Shown piece by piece: positions 10,601 through 18,579 of a DNA stretch of 20,177 nucleotides. Position 1 is the stretch's first letter. Every line of letters begins with the position of its first letter. The stretch comes from a virus, in IMG/VR virus record IMGVR_UViG_3300025701_000075, positions 1-20,177 of that record, one strand, 5' to 3'. The translations under genes and the position numbers were made by a program. A model generated the notes under the pieces. It was given only the letters and a program-made list of their open reading frames with translations, was not told the DNA's origin and did not search any database.

Positions 10601-11157
10601 TTTTGTGTTTGTACATCTGCAATCAATGAAGATTTTAAAGGATTTCCAATTGAGTTGGACAAAGGCAATGCCGAATTTAATATTTTTGTAAATTGTTCAA
10701 AGTAATTTGAGTTAGTTTGGTCGTTCCATTTAACAGTAATACCTGCCATGTTTTTACCATTTGAATCTAAAAGATTTTCAGTTGTTTTAATAGTATCAAA
10801 TTTTAGTAAACCATTTGCTGCTTGATTTCTGCGAGGGTTGTAAGATAACATACGTGCTAAACGTAGTACACTTTCTCTGCGTTCTGCTGTTTCTAAAAAG
10901 TTTTCACGTGCATTTAAGTCAATACGGAATGATAAGTTTTGCCCAAGGAAAGCAATCATATCAATTAATGCAAGATATTCACTTGACTCGATGTAATCGT
11001 TAAAATCTTCTGGATAATTTTGACGCAAATAGTTAATCATAGTGCGTCTTAGGTTATCAAAATCGTAGCTTTGGAAATCAGCGTTTCTAAAACTTTGGTA
11101 AATTCTTTTCCAGTCCTCTGCTACTAGTAGCCTTGACTGTCTATCATTTGCAGACAT
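7660..11157 (-). CDS. gp6: Baseplate wedge protein gp6
   Basis: In T4-like phages gp6 dimers form the iris-like inner ring that joins neighbouring wedges around the hub and rearranges on sheath contraction. The N-terminal part is diagnostic: RTMINYLRQNYPEDFNDYIE, then an ALIDMIAFLGQNLSFRIDLN helix region and RLARMLSYNPRRNQAANG, within residues 1-115. The C-terminal wedge-binding region (about residues 1030-1110, with FFDIENWDFGETFYFQELSA and IVPRQTTQSFGSLFEI) is also typical. At 1165 residues it is much longer than T4 gp6 (about 660), with extra material in the middle. It ends in a Ser/Thr-rich low-complexity tail and GGGYSY, whose Gly codons also form the Shine-Dalgarno of the next gene. It lies 57 bp after gp25, behind its own candidate late promoter. 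AAGGAAA just before ATG 11157 supports the start. Confidence 0.95.
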   Translation of the reverse strand: MSANDRQSRLLVAEDWKRIYQSFRNADFQSYDFDNLRRTMINYLRQNYPEDFNDYIESSEYLALIDMIAFLGQNLSFRIDLNARENFLETAERRESVLRLARMLSYNPRRNQAANGLLKFDTIKTTENLLDSNGKNMAGITVKWNDQTNSNYFEQFTKILNSALPLSNSIGNPLKSSLIADVQTQKYRLNATNTGQAIYPFTKRIEGVGTRFEIVSTDILDESILEEAPLPGNSPAFLFRDDGQGAGSSNTGFFMHFRQGKLETGNFNVSNPTPNQAVQIDSENINDSDVWLFSLNSAGFENNEWTRIDAVEGNNVIYNSLFNQTRDVFAVTTRVGDRINLNFSDGVFGNLPAGNFRTYYRTSSNRRSVITPSAISTVSIEIPYQSRTGAAHTLTIGLKLNYTVSNGTASETNAEIKQNAPATYYTQNRLITGEDYNIGPLAISQDIIKTKSSNRISSGISRFFDLKDASGKYSNTSLFADDGVIYKEEFTEKQTFTFATQTDIEGVIYNTIEGILGSTNTQNFYFAKYPKIIVSDLNASWLQSSTSTNQTLGLLQDIDENAYTVGSFTANSLRLLEAGTMLKFVAPEGKHFMPDGTLMDDSNIGDHLGKTTYKWSKVVSVAGNGSVIDEDGIAPIRLNDVIPTGALLQQIVPNFSKTLINDVKVELIDQAFEYKDFALRYDQYDRQWKLILAENINTLNDFAPGKAGDITGENLDASWMLYFKTDGEKYTITYRNLRYVMESADEIRFFFDAADKIYDPSTGQIVRDKIDILNINRKPGELIPFTRDYSWTITDAYRDVEGYLDSRKIQVQFIDLDDDGIVDDPDIFEQIVGEEDVSISSAAKLIFQKKYTTTDGVEDFKYFANTNAEIIVVQNESVIAPYSSRVEGQIFYLIDEGIFRKLNKALNNTTINTDYKAYIGRADLKFHYIHVADSGYRIDPSASNIIDTYILSKTYDTQVKQYITGAITTKPKPPSNDELFRSYGSEINKIKSISDEIIYHPVKYKILFGDKAAPDLQVKFKIVKNSNIVINDNELKSEIIEAISKFFDIENWDFGETFYFQELSAYIINELSPKLVSILIVPRQTTQSFGSLFEIKSEPDEIFASAAKVTDIETIDQLTATNLQASGTVINSVSTAITSGITSSASTSNTSSSSSSSNTGGGYSY

Positions 11158-11180
11158 GTACGTTTCCTTGTTTATACTAA

Positions 11181-11187
11181 TATTTAG
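11181..11187 (-). promoter_or_regulatory. Candidate late promoter element (CTAAATA) before gp6
   Basis: CTAAATA lies on the minus strand in the 57-bp gap between gp25 and gp6, with exactly 23 nt between it and the gp6 ATG. It resembles the T4 late promoter -10 element (TATAAATA), which is recognised by gp55-bound RNA polymerase without a -35 box. The identical element at the identical distance precedes the gp48-like gene. A weaker look-alike (TTAAATA, 11206-11212) lies upstream in the same gap. Confidence 0.6.
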
Positions 11188-11214
11188 CAGAAAGAAAAAA
11201 GTGCGTATTTAATT

Positions 11215-11655
11215 TTATGACTGAAGTAAGCCGTTTTCTTTGTCGAATTTAAAACGTAATTGGTCTGTTATACCGAACGGTAATACTGAAATTTTACAGT
11301 CAATTTGTATACCTTGTTCGTAAGTATCTATAACAATGTCTTCTGCACGTATTCTAGGATCGTAATTAATAATTTTAGTTACATCTTCAATAATTGCTTC
11401 TTGTACTTCAACTGTAAACGGTTCGTATAGGATATCCCAAATAATAGTGCCAAATGTAGGATCACTTAGTTTTTCAGTTTGACGTATGTGGAAATGATTG
11501 ATTAAATCTTGCTTAATTAATTCAAAGTCATAAACACTAAAACTTTTAGTATCTGCAACTGTTGAAAAACCTCTGTATTTTCTTCCAGTTGATGCTGTTT
11601 GATTTGCAGTGGTTACAGTTACACGTTTATATAAGTTTTTTTCTAATTGGCTCAT
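11215..11655 (-). CDS. gp25: Baseplate wedge protein gp25
   Basis: gp25 is the small wedge protein at the sheath-baseplate interface. It initiates sheath polymerisation and is related to TssE of type VI secretion and to GpW of phage P2. At 146 residues it is close to T4 gp25 (132). The core is visible at about residues 40-125: DLINHFHIRQTEKLSDPTFG, then IIWDILYEP, EAIIEDVTKIINYDPRI and a final strand ending LRFKFD. The TFGTIIWDILYEP segment and the YDPRIRAEDI turn are characteristic of the family. The roughly 35-residue N-terminal arm (KRVTVTTANQ...YRGFSTV) suits the extended arm that contacts neighbouring wedge proteins. It lies 13 bp after gp5, with AAGGGT upstream of the ATG, and is probably co-transcribed with gp5. 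Confidence 0.93.
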   Translation of the reverse strand: MSQLEKNLYKRVTVTTANQTASTGRKYRGFSTVADTKSFSVYDFELIKQDLINHFHIRQTEKLSDPTFGTIIWDILYEPFTVEVQEAIIEDVTKIINYDPRIRAEDIVIDTYEQGIQIDCKISVLPFGITDQLRFKFDKENGLLQS

Positions 11656-11668
11656 ACTATATTTACCC

Positions 11669-14146
11669 TTATTGTGCGCCAGTATGCGGGTTTACAGTTC
11701 GCGTAGCAGCACTATTATCTGTAGGTTGTGATACTGGCGGATTTGCTCGCGCGGCTGCAATTTCTTGTTCTAAACTTCTAAGAGCATCAGCTTCTTCGTT
11801 ATGAAATCTGTTAACAACACTTGCTCTAACTGCTGCTGTACTACTTCCGAAATATTTTGAACCATTGTTAGCACGCCTTTCAGCATATACAGCTCTTGTT
11901 AACGCTGCATCTGTTGGCTGTAATGCTGTTACTTCATTTGATGGATATCCTAATGCAGCAAGTGCTCTTTCAAATATATTACGTGCGCCGCCGGCGCCAT
12001 GTTGAATAGCTGTTGACCATACAACATTTTGTACTGTAACAGAACGCTGTGTTGCATCTAATCCTGTTCTATCTTTGATTCTTCTGTTTCCAGGAACAAA
12101 ATATGCTATTACTGCATATTCGTGCTGTGCTTCTGCACCTTCTGCTGTTCCCATAACTTGCGCCCATGCTGCTTTATATGCATCTGTTCCTGCTCTTGCA
12201 GCAGCAGCTCCGCCAGCTGCTTTTAATTGTGATTCTAAGTCTGGATGTGCTCTAGCTAACCATGCATGAAATTCATTCATAACACCTACATTTGCTGCAA
12301 GCTGATATGTTCCATAACTAAATCCGCCGGTGCTGTCCCATCCAATTGTTGCAGGATTACCCCTTGATTCATATCTTGCACTTAATGAACCTAATTCTGG
12401 ATCAAAGTTAAAGTCGCTGGTGTAATCTCCTGGAGGAATAGGAGTTTGTCCGTTTCCAGCGCCTCTTGAAATATTACCAGTATTAACATTGCCGCCGCTG
12501 CCTGTTACAAACGCACTAGATGTTCTTCCGCTTAGATTTTTAGCAAACGTATCAGGTGTAAGTATGCGATCAGCACTCGGTAACGCACCCGGATTATCTC
12601 TATCAGTTTGTATTTTTTTGAACGACATTGGATCTAAGTTTTCGTGGTGTGGCCAAGGTTCATGTTGCGGAGATCTTGTTAAAATACTTTCATATCCACT
12701 TATAACGCCGCCGGGTTTAACACGAGGTAATGTTTGTACACTTAATGGAGTAACTGGCCTTGCTGGGTTTGCAGTTGGTGCAGTTGGTCCATTCATATGT
12801 ACATATGTCGCTGTTTCTCTATGTTCTTTGCCACTGTTAATAAAAGTATTACTTCCGGCAGTAAGTCTGTTGTCTTGCCCTGTTTTAACGTGAAGACTTT
12901 TTCCAGTATCAATGTACTGAGCTTCTTTTACAGCAATGTGTTGATTCTTCATTACTGTAACTTTGCTGTCTTTTCCTACATGTAAATTAAAATTATTTTT
13001 AGATTCAATTTGTACTCTGCCAGTTTCGCCTTTGGTATTAGTACCAGCTGCTTTAATATTAACATTTCTACCGGCTTCCATGTTTATATCTCGGCCAGCA
13101 CTAAAGTTTAAATCATTTTCGGTCATGATACTAACACTATCCTGTGCATGAATATCAATTTTACCGTCACTAGTCATTTCTATCCAAGTAGTGCCTCTTG
13201 AATTACCTATGTAGATCAAATCTTCACTATTGTGCATTAGTATTTGATGACCAGTTCTAGTTCTAAAACGCATTAATTCGTTTTGAGGTATAGTCCTGTC
13301 GCCGCCCGGTTCATTAGCTCCTTTGTTTTTATAAACTGGAGGACCGTCTTCTGCGTGTGTTGCACGTACAAACCGCTCGTCACCGTCGTCCATTACAAAA
13401 CTACTGCCGCCTAGTCTATTAACAGGAGTATTAATCTTTCTTCCTCGAGTGCCGATTTCAGCAGTAGGTGCGCCGTCTCTTCGATCTTTGGGACCAGGTG
13501 TACTTACACCAAATACCATACTAGGAATTTCTCGTCTTGCACTAGTAGTTGTAGTTCCTCTAAATTCGTCTCCTAGTAATCCTTGAATTTCTAGCGTTTC
13601 TGAGAAGTCTTTATTGTAAGGCTTTGCAAATAATGTAGGATCAACTCTTGAACCACTTTCAATTGCTTTATTGTATTCACCGACTGGGAGTTTTCTTCCA
13701 CTCAAACTAGGAGGTGTTATTCCAGTTGTATTTTCTGTACTTGCTCTGCCGTCTGGCAACATAAAGTTCATATTATTTGCAGGAATACATCCGATCCAAA
13801 AACCGTGATTTGTATCACCTTCTGCAAATATTACAAGAACCTTAGTACCTACATCCGGCGGCACCATCCACATACCATATGATTTTTGTGTATGTTCGTA
13901 TCCGTCATTTGCTGTAACACCAGCATGCGGAGTAACTCCGTAAAAAGGAGACAAATACTGCACATTTAAAAGTTGTCCAGTGCGCTCAGGAGTTCCGCCG
14001 GAACTAGTATATCTCAATAGTTCAACAACAAGTCCGCCCATATATTTTGTGTCTAAATTATTAACCACAATTGCTTCATAAGGACCACTGTCTCTAAATC
14101 CAGTTGTTCTTTGATTTGTAGTTCTTGTATAATTTCCGTTTGCCAT
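11669..14146 (-). CDS. gp5: Baseplate hub/spike protein gp5 with C-terminal lysozyme-like domain
   Basis: gp5 trimers form the central spike below the tail tube, which pierces the envelope and locally cuts peptidoglycan. Three parts are visible in 825 residues. First is an N-terminal OB-fold like gp5/VgrG (about residues 25-130; YMGGLVVELLRY, GMWMVPPDVGTKVLVIFAEG, GFWIGCIP). Second is a beta-helix stalk (about 319-455) of short strands such as IDIHAQDSVSI, INMEAGRNVNIKA and VQIESKNNFNLHVG. Third, after a Pro/Gly/Ser-rich linker, is a lysozyme- or transglycosylase-like domain (about 585-790) opening with LSARYESRGNP and FSYGTYQLA; E593 in YESRG is the best candidate catalytic acid. In T4 the lysozyme lies between the OB-fold and the stalk, so the domain order differs here. 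The OB-fold and stalk are certain; the enzyme class is inferred. The gene follows the previous one by 3 bp (TAACATATG). Confidence 0.92.
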   Translation of the reverse strand: MANGNYTRTTNQRTTGFRDSGPYEAIVVNNLDTKYMGGLVVELLRYTSSGGTPERTGQLLNVQYLSPFYGVTPHAGVTANDGYEHTQKSYGMWMVPPDVGTKVLVIFAEGDTNHGFWIGCIPANNMNFMLPDGRASTENTTGITPPSLSGRKLPVGEYNKAIESGSRVDPTLFAKPYNKDFSETLEIQGLLGDEFRGTTTTSARREIPSMVFGVSTPGPKDRRDGAPTAEIGTRGRKINTPVNRLGGSSFVMDDGDERFVRATHAEDGPPVYKNKGANEPGGDRTIPQNELMRFRTRTGHQILMHNSEDLIYIGNSRGTTWIEMTSDGKIDIHAQDSVSIMTENDLNFSAGRDINMEAGRNVNIKAAGTNTKGETGRVQIESKNNFNLHVGKDSKVTVMKNQHIAVKEAQYIDTGKSLHVKTGQDNRLTAGSNTFINSGKEHRETATYVHMNGPTAPTANPARPVTPLSVQTLPRVKPGGVISGYESILTRSPQHEPWPHHENLDPMSFKKIQTDRDNPGALPSADRILTPDTFAKNLSGRTSSAFVTGSGGNVNTGNISRGAGNGQTPIPPGDYTSDFNFDPELGSLSARYESRGNPATIGWDSTGGFSYGTYQLAANVGVMNEFHAWLARAHPDLESQLKAAGGAAAARAGTDAYKAAWAQVMGTAEGAEAQHEYAVIAYFVPGNRRIKDRTGLDATQRSVTVQNVVWSTAIQHGAGGARNIFERALAALGYPSNEVTALQPTDAALTRAVYAERRANNGSKYFGSSTAAVRASVVNRFHNEEADALRSLEQEIAAARANPPVSQPTDNSAATRTVNPHTGAQ

Positions 14147-14149
14147 ATG

Positions 14150-15532
14150 TTAGCCTGCGCCTCCACTTAGTGCTGCTGCTTCTCTTCGTTGTCTCAATAA
14201 ACTAGGTCCGCCAGTTGTTGTTCCTACAGGAATTCCGCCGTCAATCGGACTTTTAACTGTCGGTGTCGATTCTGGTACGGAAGTTTGTCCAGAAGCATTT
14301 CTACTTGGTCCATTGTTCGGAGTATATACCTTTTTGCCTGAATTAAAATCATATCTATCAAACCCGGGTGTTATTGGCTCGTATATATATACACTCGGCG
14401 GGCGAGCTGCCGGCGTTGCTGAATTTGTAGGAGTTGACGGAGACTGTGTAACAGTAGATGGAGCCGTTGCAGTACTGGCCGCATCAGCTTGTCGTTGTGC
14501 TACTTCTGCTGCTCCGTTTCCTCTTCCGCCTGTTACACTAGGTATAACCGATGCAGGTGCAGCAGCAGCAGCTCTTGCTTGTCTTAAAATTGCATCATCA
14601 TATGGAACACTTGCAGGAGGAGTTGCACCTGATCCCGATGTTCCAGAAGAAGCGGGAGCATTATTTGGTAAACAAGGAGCTGTTCCGGTTTGCACATCAT
14701 CTGCTGTGCCACTAGCAACAACAGAATTTGCCTGTCGTTGAGCTACTTCTGCTGCTCCGTTTCCTCTGCCGCCAGCTACTGTAGCCGAAGGAGTATTACG
14801 CTGATCTGCTCCGCGTGGATCTGTAGCGTCAGGATTACTATATGCAGGTGTTGCACCTTTGCTGTCAAGTCTACTACTAACTGATGATGTTGTAGGTGTT
14901 GCACCTTTGCTGTCAAATCTGCTAGTAGGTGTTCCTACTGTTCCTGGTGTAGTTGTACTTTTTGTAACTCCGCCTACTACGTTTGGTTTTACAATTGTAG
15001 TTGTTTCAACAGTTGTACCAGTTGTTGCGCCGGTTGTTGCTTCTGTTATTTCTTCAGGTCTACTGTAATCAAGCATCGGATCAGGAAGATAGACAGGCAC
15101 ACCTTGATATGTGCTTACTTGTACACTACCTCGAGGTTTAATACCTTCTTTTATACCTTGTTCTTTCCATTCTACCATTTTTTCGTATAATGGAGTAAAA
15201 TCAATATCAGGAGTTGCACCTGGGTTATCTAACAGGATCATCGGATCAACTGCAAATCTTTCACCTACCCAATAATGTGGTTGATTTGGATATAATAAAT
15301 CGCTCCATCCATCGTTTTCAATTACTACAACAATTTGATAACTTCTGGGATATTTCATTATAATTTCTTCACCGTAGTCAAACATATCATCGATATTTTG
15401 AAATATTTGACGAGTGCGTGTAGGCAAATCTGGTCTGCGCCACGGACCTTTTGCATTTACAGGAACAGCATTAGATTGCTCTAATTTTCCTGCTGCTTCT
15501 TCTGGTAAACCGCTATCGTCATCTTCTGCCAT
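14150..15532 (-). CDS. Low-complexity repeat protein of the baseplate operon, unknown function
   Basis: I do not recognise this family. Residues 1-155 look folded: IFQNIDDMFDYGEEIIMKYP, YQIVVVIENDGWSDLLYPNQ, and a strand VPVYLPDPML near residue 145. Residues 155-460 are Thr/Ala/Pro/Ser/Gly-rich and probably disordered. Two kinds of in-frame repeat are present: SRFDSKGATP/SRLDSKGATP, and GGRGNGAAEVAQRQA occurring twice, about 80 residues apart. A pair of cysteines is not obvious. It sits between the hub-like 1014-residue protein and gp5, separated by 1 bp and 3 bp, so it is expressed with them and is probably a virion component. YLPDP also occurs near the end of the gp53-like protein, which raises the weak possibility of a shared LysM-like strand. 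A linker, adaptor or extended scaffold at the hub is inference only. Confidence 0.85.
   Translation of the reverse strand: MAEDDDSGLPEEAAGKLEQSNAVPVNAKGPWRRPDLPTRTRQIFQNIDDMFDYGEEIIMKYPRSYQIVVVIENDGWSDLLYPNQPHYWVGERFAVDPMILLDNPGATPDIDFTPLYEKMVEWKEQGIKEGIKPRGSVQVSTYQGVPVYLPDPMLDYSRPEEITEATTGATTGTTVETTTIVKPNVVGGVTKSTTTPGTVGTPTSRFDSKGATPTTSSVSSRLDSKGATPAYSNPDATDPRGADQRNTPSATVAGGRGNGAAEVAQRQANSVVASGTADDVQTGTAPCLPNNAPASSGTSGSGATPPASVPYDDAILRQARAAAAAPASVIPSVTGGRGNGAAEVAQRQADAASTATAPSTVTQSPSTPTNSATPAARPPSVYIYEPITPGFDRYDFNSGKKVYTPNNGPSRNASGQTSVPESTPTVKSPIDGGIPVGTTTGGPSLLRQRREAAALSGGAG
14490..14530 (-). repeat. 41-bp direct repeat, copy 1 (encodes GGRGNGAAEVAQRQ)
   Basis: This copy matches 14733-14773 at 39 of 41 positions, in the same frame and strand, inside the 460-residue protein. 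Both differences are synonymous at the protein level within GGRGNGAAEVAQRQ, consistent with an internal duplication under protein-level constraint. Confidence 0.9.
14733..14773 (-). repeat. 41-bp direct repeat, copy 2 (encodes GGRGNGAAEVAQRQ)
   Basis: Second copy of the element at 14490-14530, offset by 243 bp (81 codons), so the reading frame is preserved. The sequence between the copies is unrelated Ser/Ala/Pro-rich coding. Confidence 0.9.
14846..14868 (-). repeat. 23-bp direct repeat, copy 1 (encodes LDSKGATP)
   Basis: This 23-bp stretch is identical to 14894-14916, 48 bp (16 codons) away, and encodes the conserved DSKGATP of the short repeat in the 460-residue protein. Confidence 0.9.
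14894..14916 (-). repeat. 23-bp direct repeat, copy 2 (encodes FDSKGATP)
   Basis: Identical to 14846-14868 and in the same reading frame. With the first copy it gives the protein pattern SR(F/L)DSKGATP repeated with a 16-residue period. Confidence 0.9.
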
Positions 15533-15533
15533 T

Positions 15534-18500
15534 TTAATTTCCTAATAAACCTCTAACACGGGTTTTAGCTGCATCTGTTACTGAATTAATTTTATCATTC
15601 ACTACACCTTTAGCAGCATTTGTTGCTTGATTAATTATTGCAGTTTCGGCAGCAATTACATCTAATGCATTTGTTGCATCAACTGGACTTATCGAACCCA
15701 TCGCTCCTCTGATCCTTGCACTTGAAACACTACCTATTCCAACTTGTGCAGCATTTGAAATTCCACTTGTAAAGTTATTTACAGCACTTGTTAAATCTTT
15801 CGTTAAGTCTGGTAATGCAGCAACACCAAAATCAACGCCTTTAACTACTTCTCCTAGTTGAGTAGTTGCTTGCGAAAGTTGCTGTTCAATAGCTGCAAAT
15901 GGTGCAGCATTATCTGCTGCCATTTTGCTATCAATTGCCGGCATTAGGTTTCGAACATCATCACGACTAGGAGCAGGCTCGCAATCTGTACTAGGTGTTC
16001 CGCTTTGTCCTACTGTACCGTCTGATTGTACTCCGTCTTTATTTAATGCTGCTGAATTATCAACTTGCACGTTGAAACTTGATCCTGTAGTTTCCTCGTC
16101 ATCTTGACCTTTGCGTCTAATTAATTTAAGAGTTTGAGTAAATTTGCCGCTACTAAAATTATTTGTTACAGCCCATATTTGAAATAGTCCACTGAATCCT
16201 GGAACAAGCTGAGGAAATTCCATTGTTGCTCCCTTAACTTGATAATCAAAAGGAGTTCTAAAATTTATTATACAAAACACAGATTGATCTAAACCATTCA
16301 TTGTTCCGTCTTCTGTAATACTTGGTTTTGGGCCATTTTTTGCTACATAGTTGCCTGTTTGTTGTGGAATAAAATAAGGATCTCCCATTATTTCCATTTC
16401 AGCAGTGACCATATCTACAGTCATGTTTGTGATTCTATCATGAAACATTTCTGCAATTCTACGTCTAACATCATTACTAGTGCCGCCGCCTGGTTCTGCA
16501 ACACTATTATCAAGTTGTGTGCCGCCGGTGGGATCATCATTAGACCTTTGATCTGCAGGCGGTGAAGTTACAGTGCCGCTGTCTGTACCATTTCCTGAAG
16601 AAGTAGTTGCTGCACCGTCAGGATCACGCAACGGAGCAGCATTCATACCTAGATCTGCATATGCACTCATCATAAATGCATTATTAAAATTAATATCAAA
16701 ATTTAATACATCTTCGTTTTTGCCTGTGTAGATGTAATTATATTCTTTAACTGCTAATTCTCTCAAACCTGCTGTATTTTTTGACCGCTTATTAGGAGCT
16801 GCTGTAACTGCTTCATCAACTTCGTATTCAATAACACTATAAACATAGATTTTTGGCCTACGTCCCATTGTTGATTCTGTTAGAGCACTTTCATCTATAT
16901 ATACCTGTGTGTCAATTCTAAACCACTTGTTGAATCCATTAGTCGACTCTTCGGTTGCTTTTTCTGCTGCATATGTACTTTGCGTTACTATGCGTTCAAT
17001 AATACTAGTTATTTGTTGACCTTGTTGAAATTGAAAGTCTCTTGCTTTTTCAGCAGGCTGTGTTGCTTGATTTCCTGGATCAACTAAGCCGCTATCCGGA
17101 TCAGTAGCAGCTTCTGCATCTGCTTCTCCTGAGTTTCCAGCAGCATTAGTATCTTCATTAAGTGGACTGACTCCGATTGCATTCATTTGTGAAGTATTTT
17201 CTGCAAAAGATTTTAATACAGAATATATTTGATTTGGTTGTGAAACTTTTATTATTTCAGGACTAAATGATCCTCGTATTCCGTCATCAGGTCCTGTGTA
17301 TCCTCGACGTTGGTCTTCTTGTTCTTCAGGTGATGTAGTAAATGCACTTTCATCAACATTTCCTTCTTGTAATGCATTTCTTAAAGCTTGTCTGTTTTTT
17401 GGAAAACAAATTACATATCTGTCATATGGAGCAAGTGCGCCTGCTTCTTCCATATCTTCTATAGCCCTATTCATTGTTCCTGTTAGAGACTGATCATTTG
17501 TTTCTAACACTTCATGTACAAATGTTCCACTTGCTCTTACTGCACTATTAATTTTATTAATGTTATCAGATAAGCCAGTTTCGCTCATTGGTATTGCTTT
17601 TACTTCGTATTTGCTGCCTGCGCCCGAAACATTAAAGTCCATATTGATTATTTGTATAGGTATGAATATAGGCTGTTGTAAAAAGTTTGCACCTGTGTCG
17701 CCTCCTAAATTCCATCCTACAAAATCAATCTTTAAACAAAATGGTGCTTGTGTATAACTATCGTATCCAGCATCGCTTGCAGAACCAATAATTGATTGAA
17801 TAAAATTACCCATACTATATGGCTCAGTAACAGTAAAAGTTAAATTAGTACCACTGGTTAATCTTGTATTAGGATTTGGTGCAACTACACTTTCTAAATT
17901 AATATCATCAATATAGTATTCTGCATGATTAGTAATAGCATCTCCAAAATCACTATACGTGTTTCCAACTGTTTCGTCAAATACTTGATAACGTTTGTCA
18001 AGATTGCCTCCGCTTGATTTAATTACATAGTTGTTAAATCCGCCTGCACTTCTATAACTTTCAGGATTATTGTATTCTGCTGCATCTAACACACCCAATG
18101 TAATTACATAATTAAATCCATTATGATTTCTCAGTGGGTTTGGTATTTTACTTGCAGAACTATCATCGCCTTTATATGAAGGCATAAATCCTCGATCAAT
18201 AAAGTCTGAAGATATGCTTGATCTATCTGATAATTCTCTAAATTGATCTAAAACTACTCCGTATTCTCCGCCTGATATTCCTGCTAAATCTGCAATGCCT
18301 CTTTCTACTATTTTTAAAGGATTAGATGCTAGACCCGTTAGTTCTTCAGCATTTGCAATTAGCCCGCCTAATTTGTTTTGAATTCCGCCAAGTAACTGAT
18401 TACCAAGAACACCTGTTGCTGCACCAAATAATGCACCTTTAATATCGCCGCCGGATAGTGCTGAATTAATTAATTGACTGTTAACACTAGGTACAGCAGA

Positions 18501-18578
18501 ACTTATACGCTGACTTACAGTATTTACTACAGACGATTTTAAATTACTTTTTAAAGATGCACCGAGATTAAATGCCAT
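15534..18578 (-). CDS. Large hub-like structural protein (candidate gp27-type baseplate hub)
   Basis: This 1014-residue protein is probably a virion component of the central baseplate. The N-terminus (residues 1-100) is Ala/Gly/Ser/Asn-rich with amphipathic stretches (SAVPSVNSQLINSALSGGDI, GALFGAATGVLGNQLLGG), similar in style to the start of the gp48-like protein. The middle part holds apparently folded regions with KIYVYSVIEYEV and YIYTGKNEDVLNFDINFNNA (about residues 515-645). About residues 760-825 (FRTPFDYQVKG, then GLFQIWAVTNNFSSGKFTQT and LKLIRR) read like the closing barrel of tail hub proteins of the gp27/gpD type, in which a 'G.(Y/F).V..V.H.FS.GKF.QTL' pattern is common. Acidic, Gly/Ser/Thr-rich linkers separate these parts (about 475-510 and 655-700). 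The last 150 residues are again helical and Ala-rich. No separate gp27 gene is visible and this gene lies upstream of gp5, so a hub role fits, but it is inference. Confidence 0.88.
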   Translation of the reverse strand: MAFNLGASLKSNLKSSVVNTVSQRISSAVPSVNSQLINSALSGGDIKGALFGAATGVLGNQLLGGIQNKLGGLIANAEELTGLASNPLKIVERGIADLAGISGGEYGVVLDQFRELSDRSSISSDFIDRGFMPSYKGDDSSASKIPNPLRNHNGFNYVITLGVLDAAEYNNPESYRSAGGFNNYVIKSSGGNLDKRYQVFDETVGNTYSDFGDAITNHAEYYIDDINLESVVAPNPNTRLTSGTNLTFTVTEPYSMGNFIQSIIGSASDAGYDSYTQAPFCLKIDFVGWNLGGDTGANFLQQPIFIPIQIINMDFNVSGAGSKYEVKAIPMSETGLSDNINKINSAVRASGTFVHEVLETNDQSLTGTMNRAIEDMEEAGALAPYDRYVICFPKNRQALRNALQEGNVDESAFTTSPEEQEDQRRGYTGPDDGIRGSFSPEIIKVSQPNQIYSVLKSFAENTSQMNAIGVSPLNEDTNAAGNSGEADAEAATDPDSGLVDPGNQATQPAEKARDFQFQQGQQITSIIERIVTQSTYAAEKATEESTNGFNKWFRIDTQVYIDESALTESTMGRRPKIYVYSVIEYEVDEAVTAAPNKRSKNTAGLRELAVKEYNYIYTGKNEDVLNFDINFNNAFMMSAYADLGMNAAPLRDPDGAATTSSGNGTDSGTVTSPPADQRSNDDPTGGTQLDNSVAEPGGGTSNDVRRRIAEMFHDRITNMTVDMVTAEMEIMGDPYFIPQQTGNYVAKNGPKPSITEDGTMNGLDQSVFCIINFRTPFDYQVKGATMEFPQLVPGFSGLFQIWAVTNNFSSGKFTQTLKLIRRKGQDDEETTGSSFNVQVDNSAALNKDGVQSDGTVGQSGTPSTDCEPAPSRDDVRNLMPAIDSKMAADNAAPFAAIEQQLSQATTQLGEVVKGVDFGVAALPDLTKDLTSAVNNFTSGISNAAQVGIGSVSSARIRGAMGSISPVDATNALDVIAAETAIINQATNAAKGVVNDKINSVTDAAKTRVRGLLGN

Positions 18579-18579
18579 G

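Noticed and set aside
11195-11214. T-run after gp25 as a possible terminator.
   Set aside because: No stem of convincing GC-rich pairs precedes the Ts on the minus strand.
11659-11665. GTAAATA just before gp25 as a late promoter.
   Set aside because: It is only 3-4 nt from the ATG, leaving no room for a leader, and overlaps the probable ribosome site.
12489-12893. Plus-strand 134-codon open frame.
   Set aside because: It is antisense to gp5, with a hydrophobic composition typical of shadow frames.
14313-14741. Plus-strand 142-codon open frame.
   Set aside because: It is the antisense shadow of the biased Ala/Thr/Pro codons of the repeat protein; no ribosome site or family pattern.
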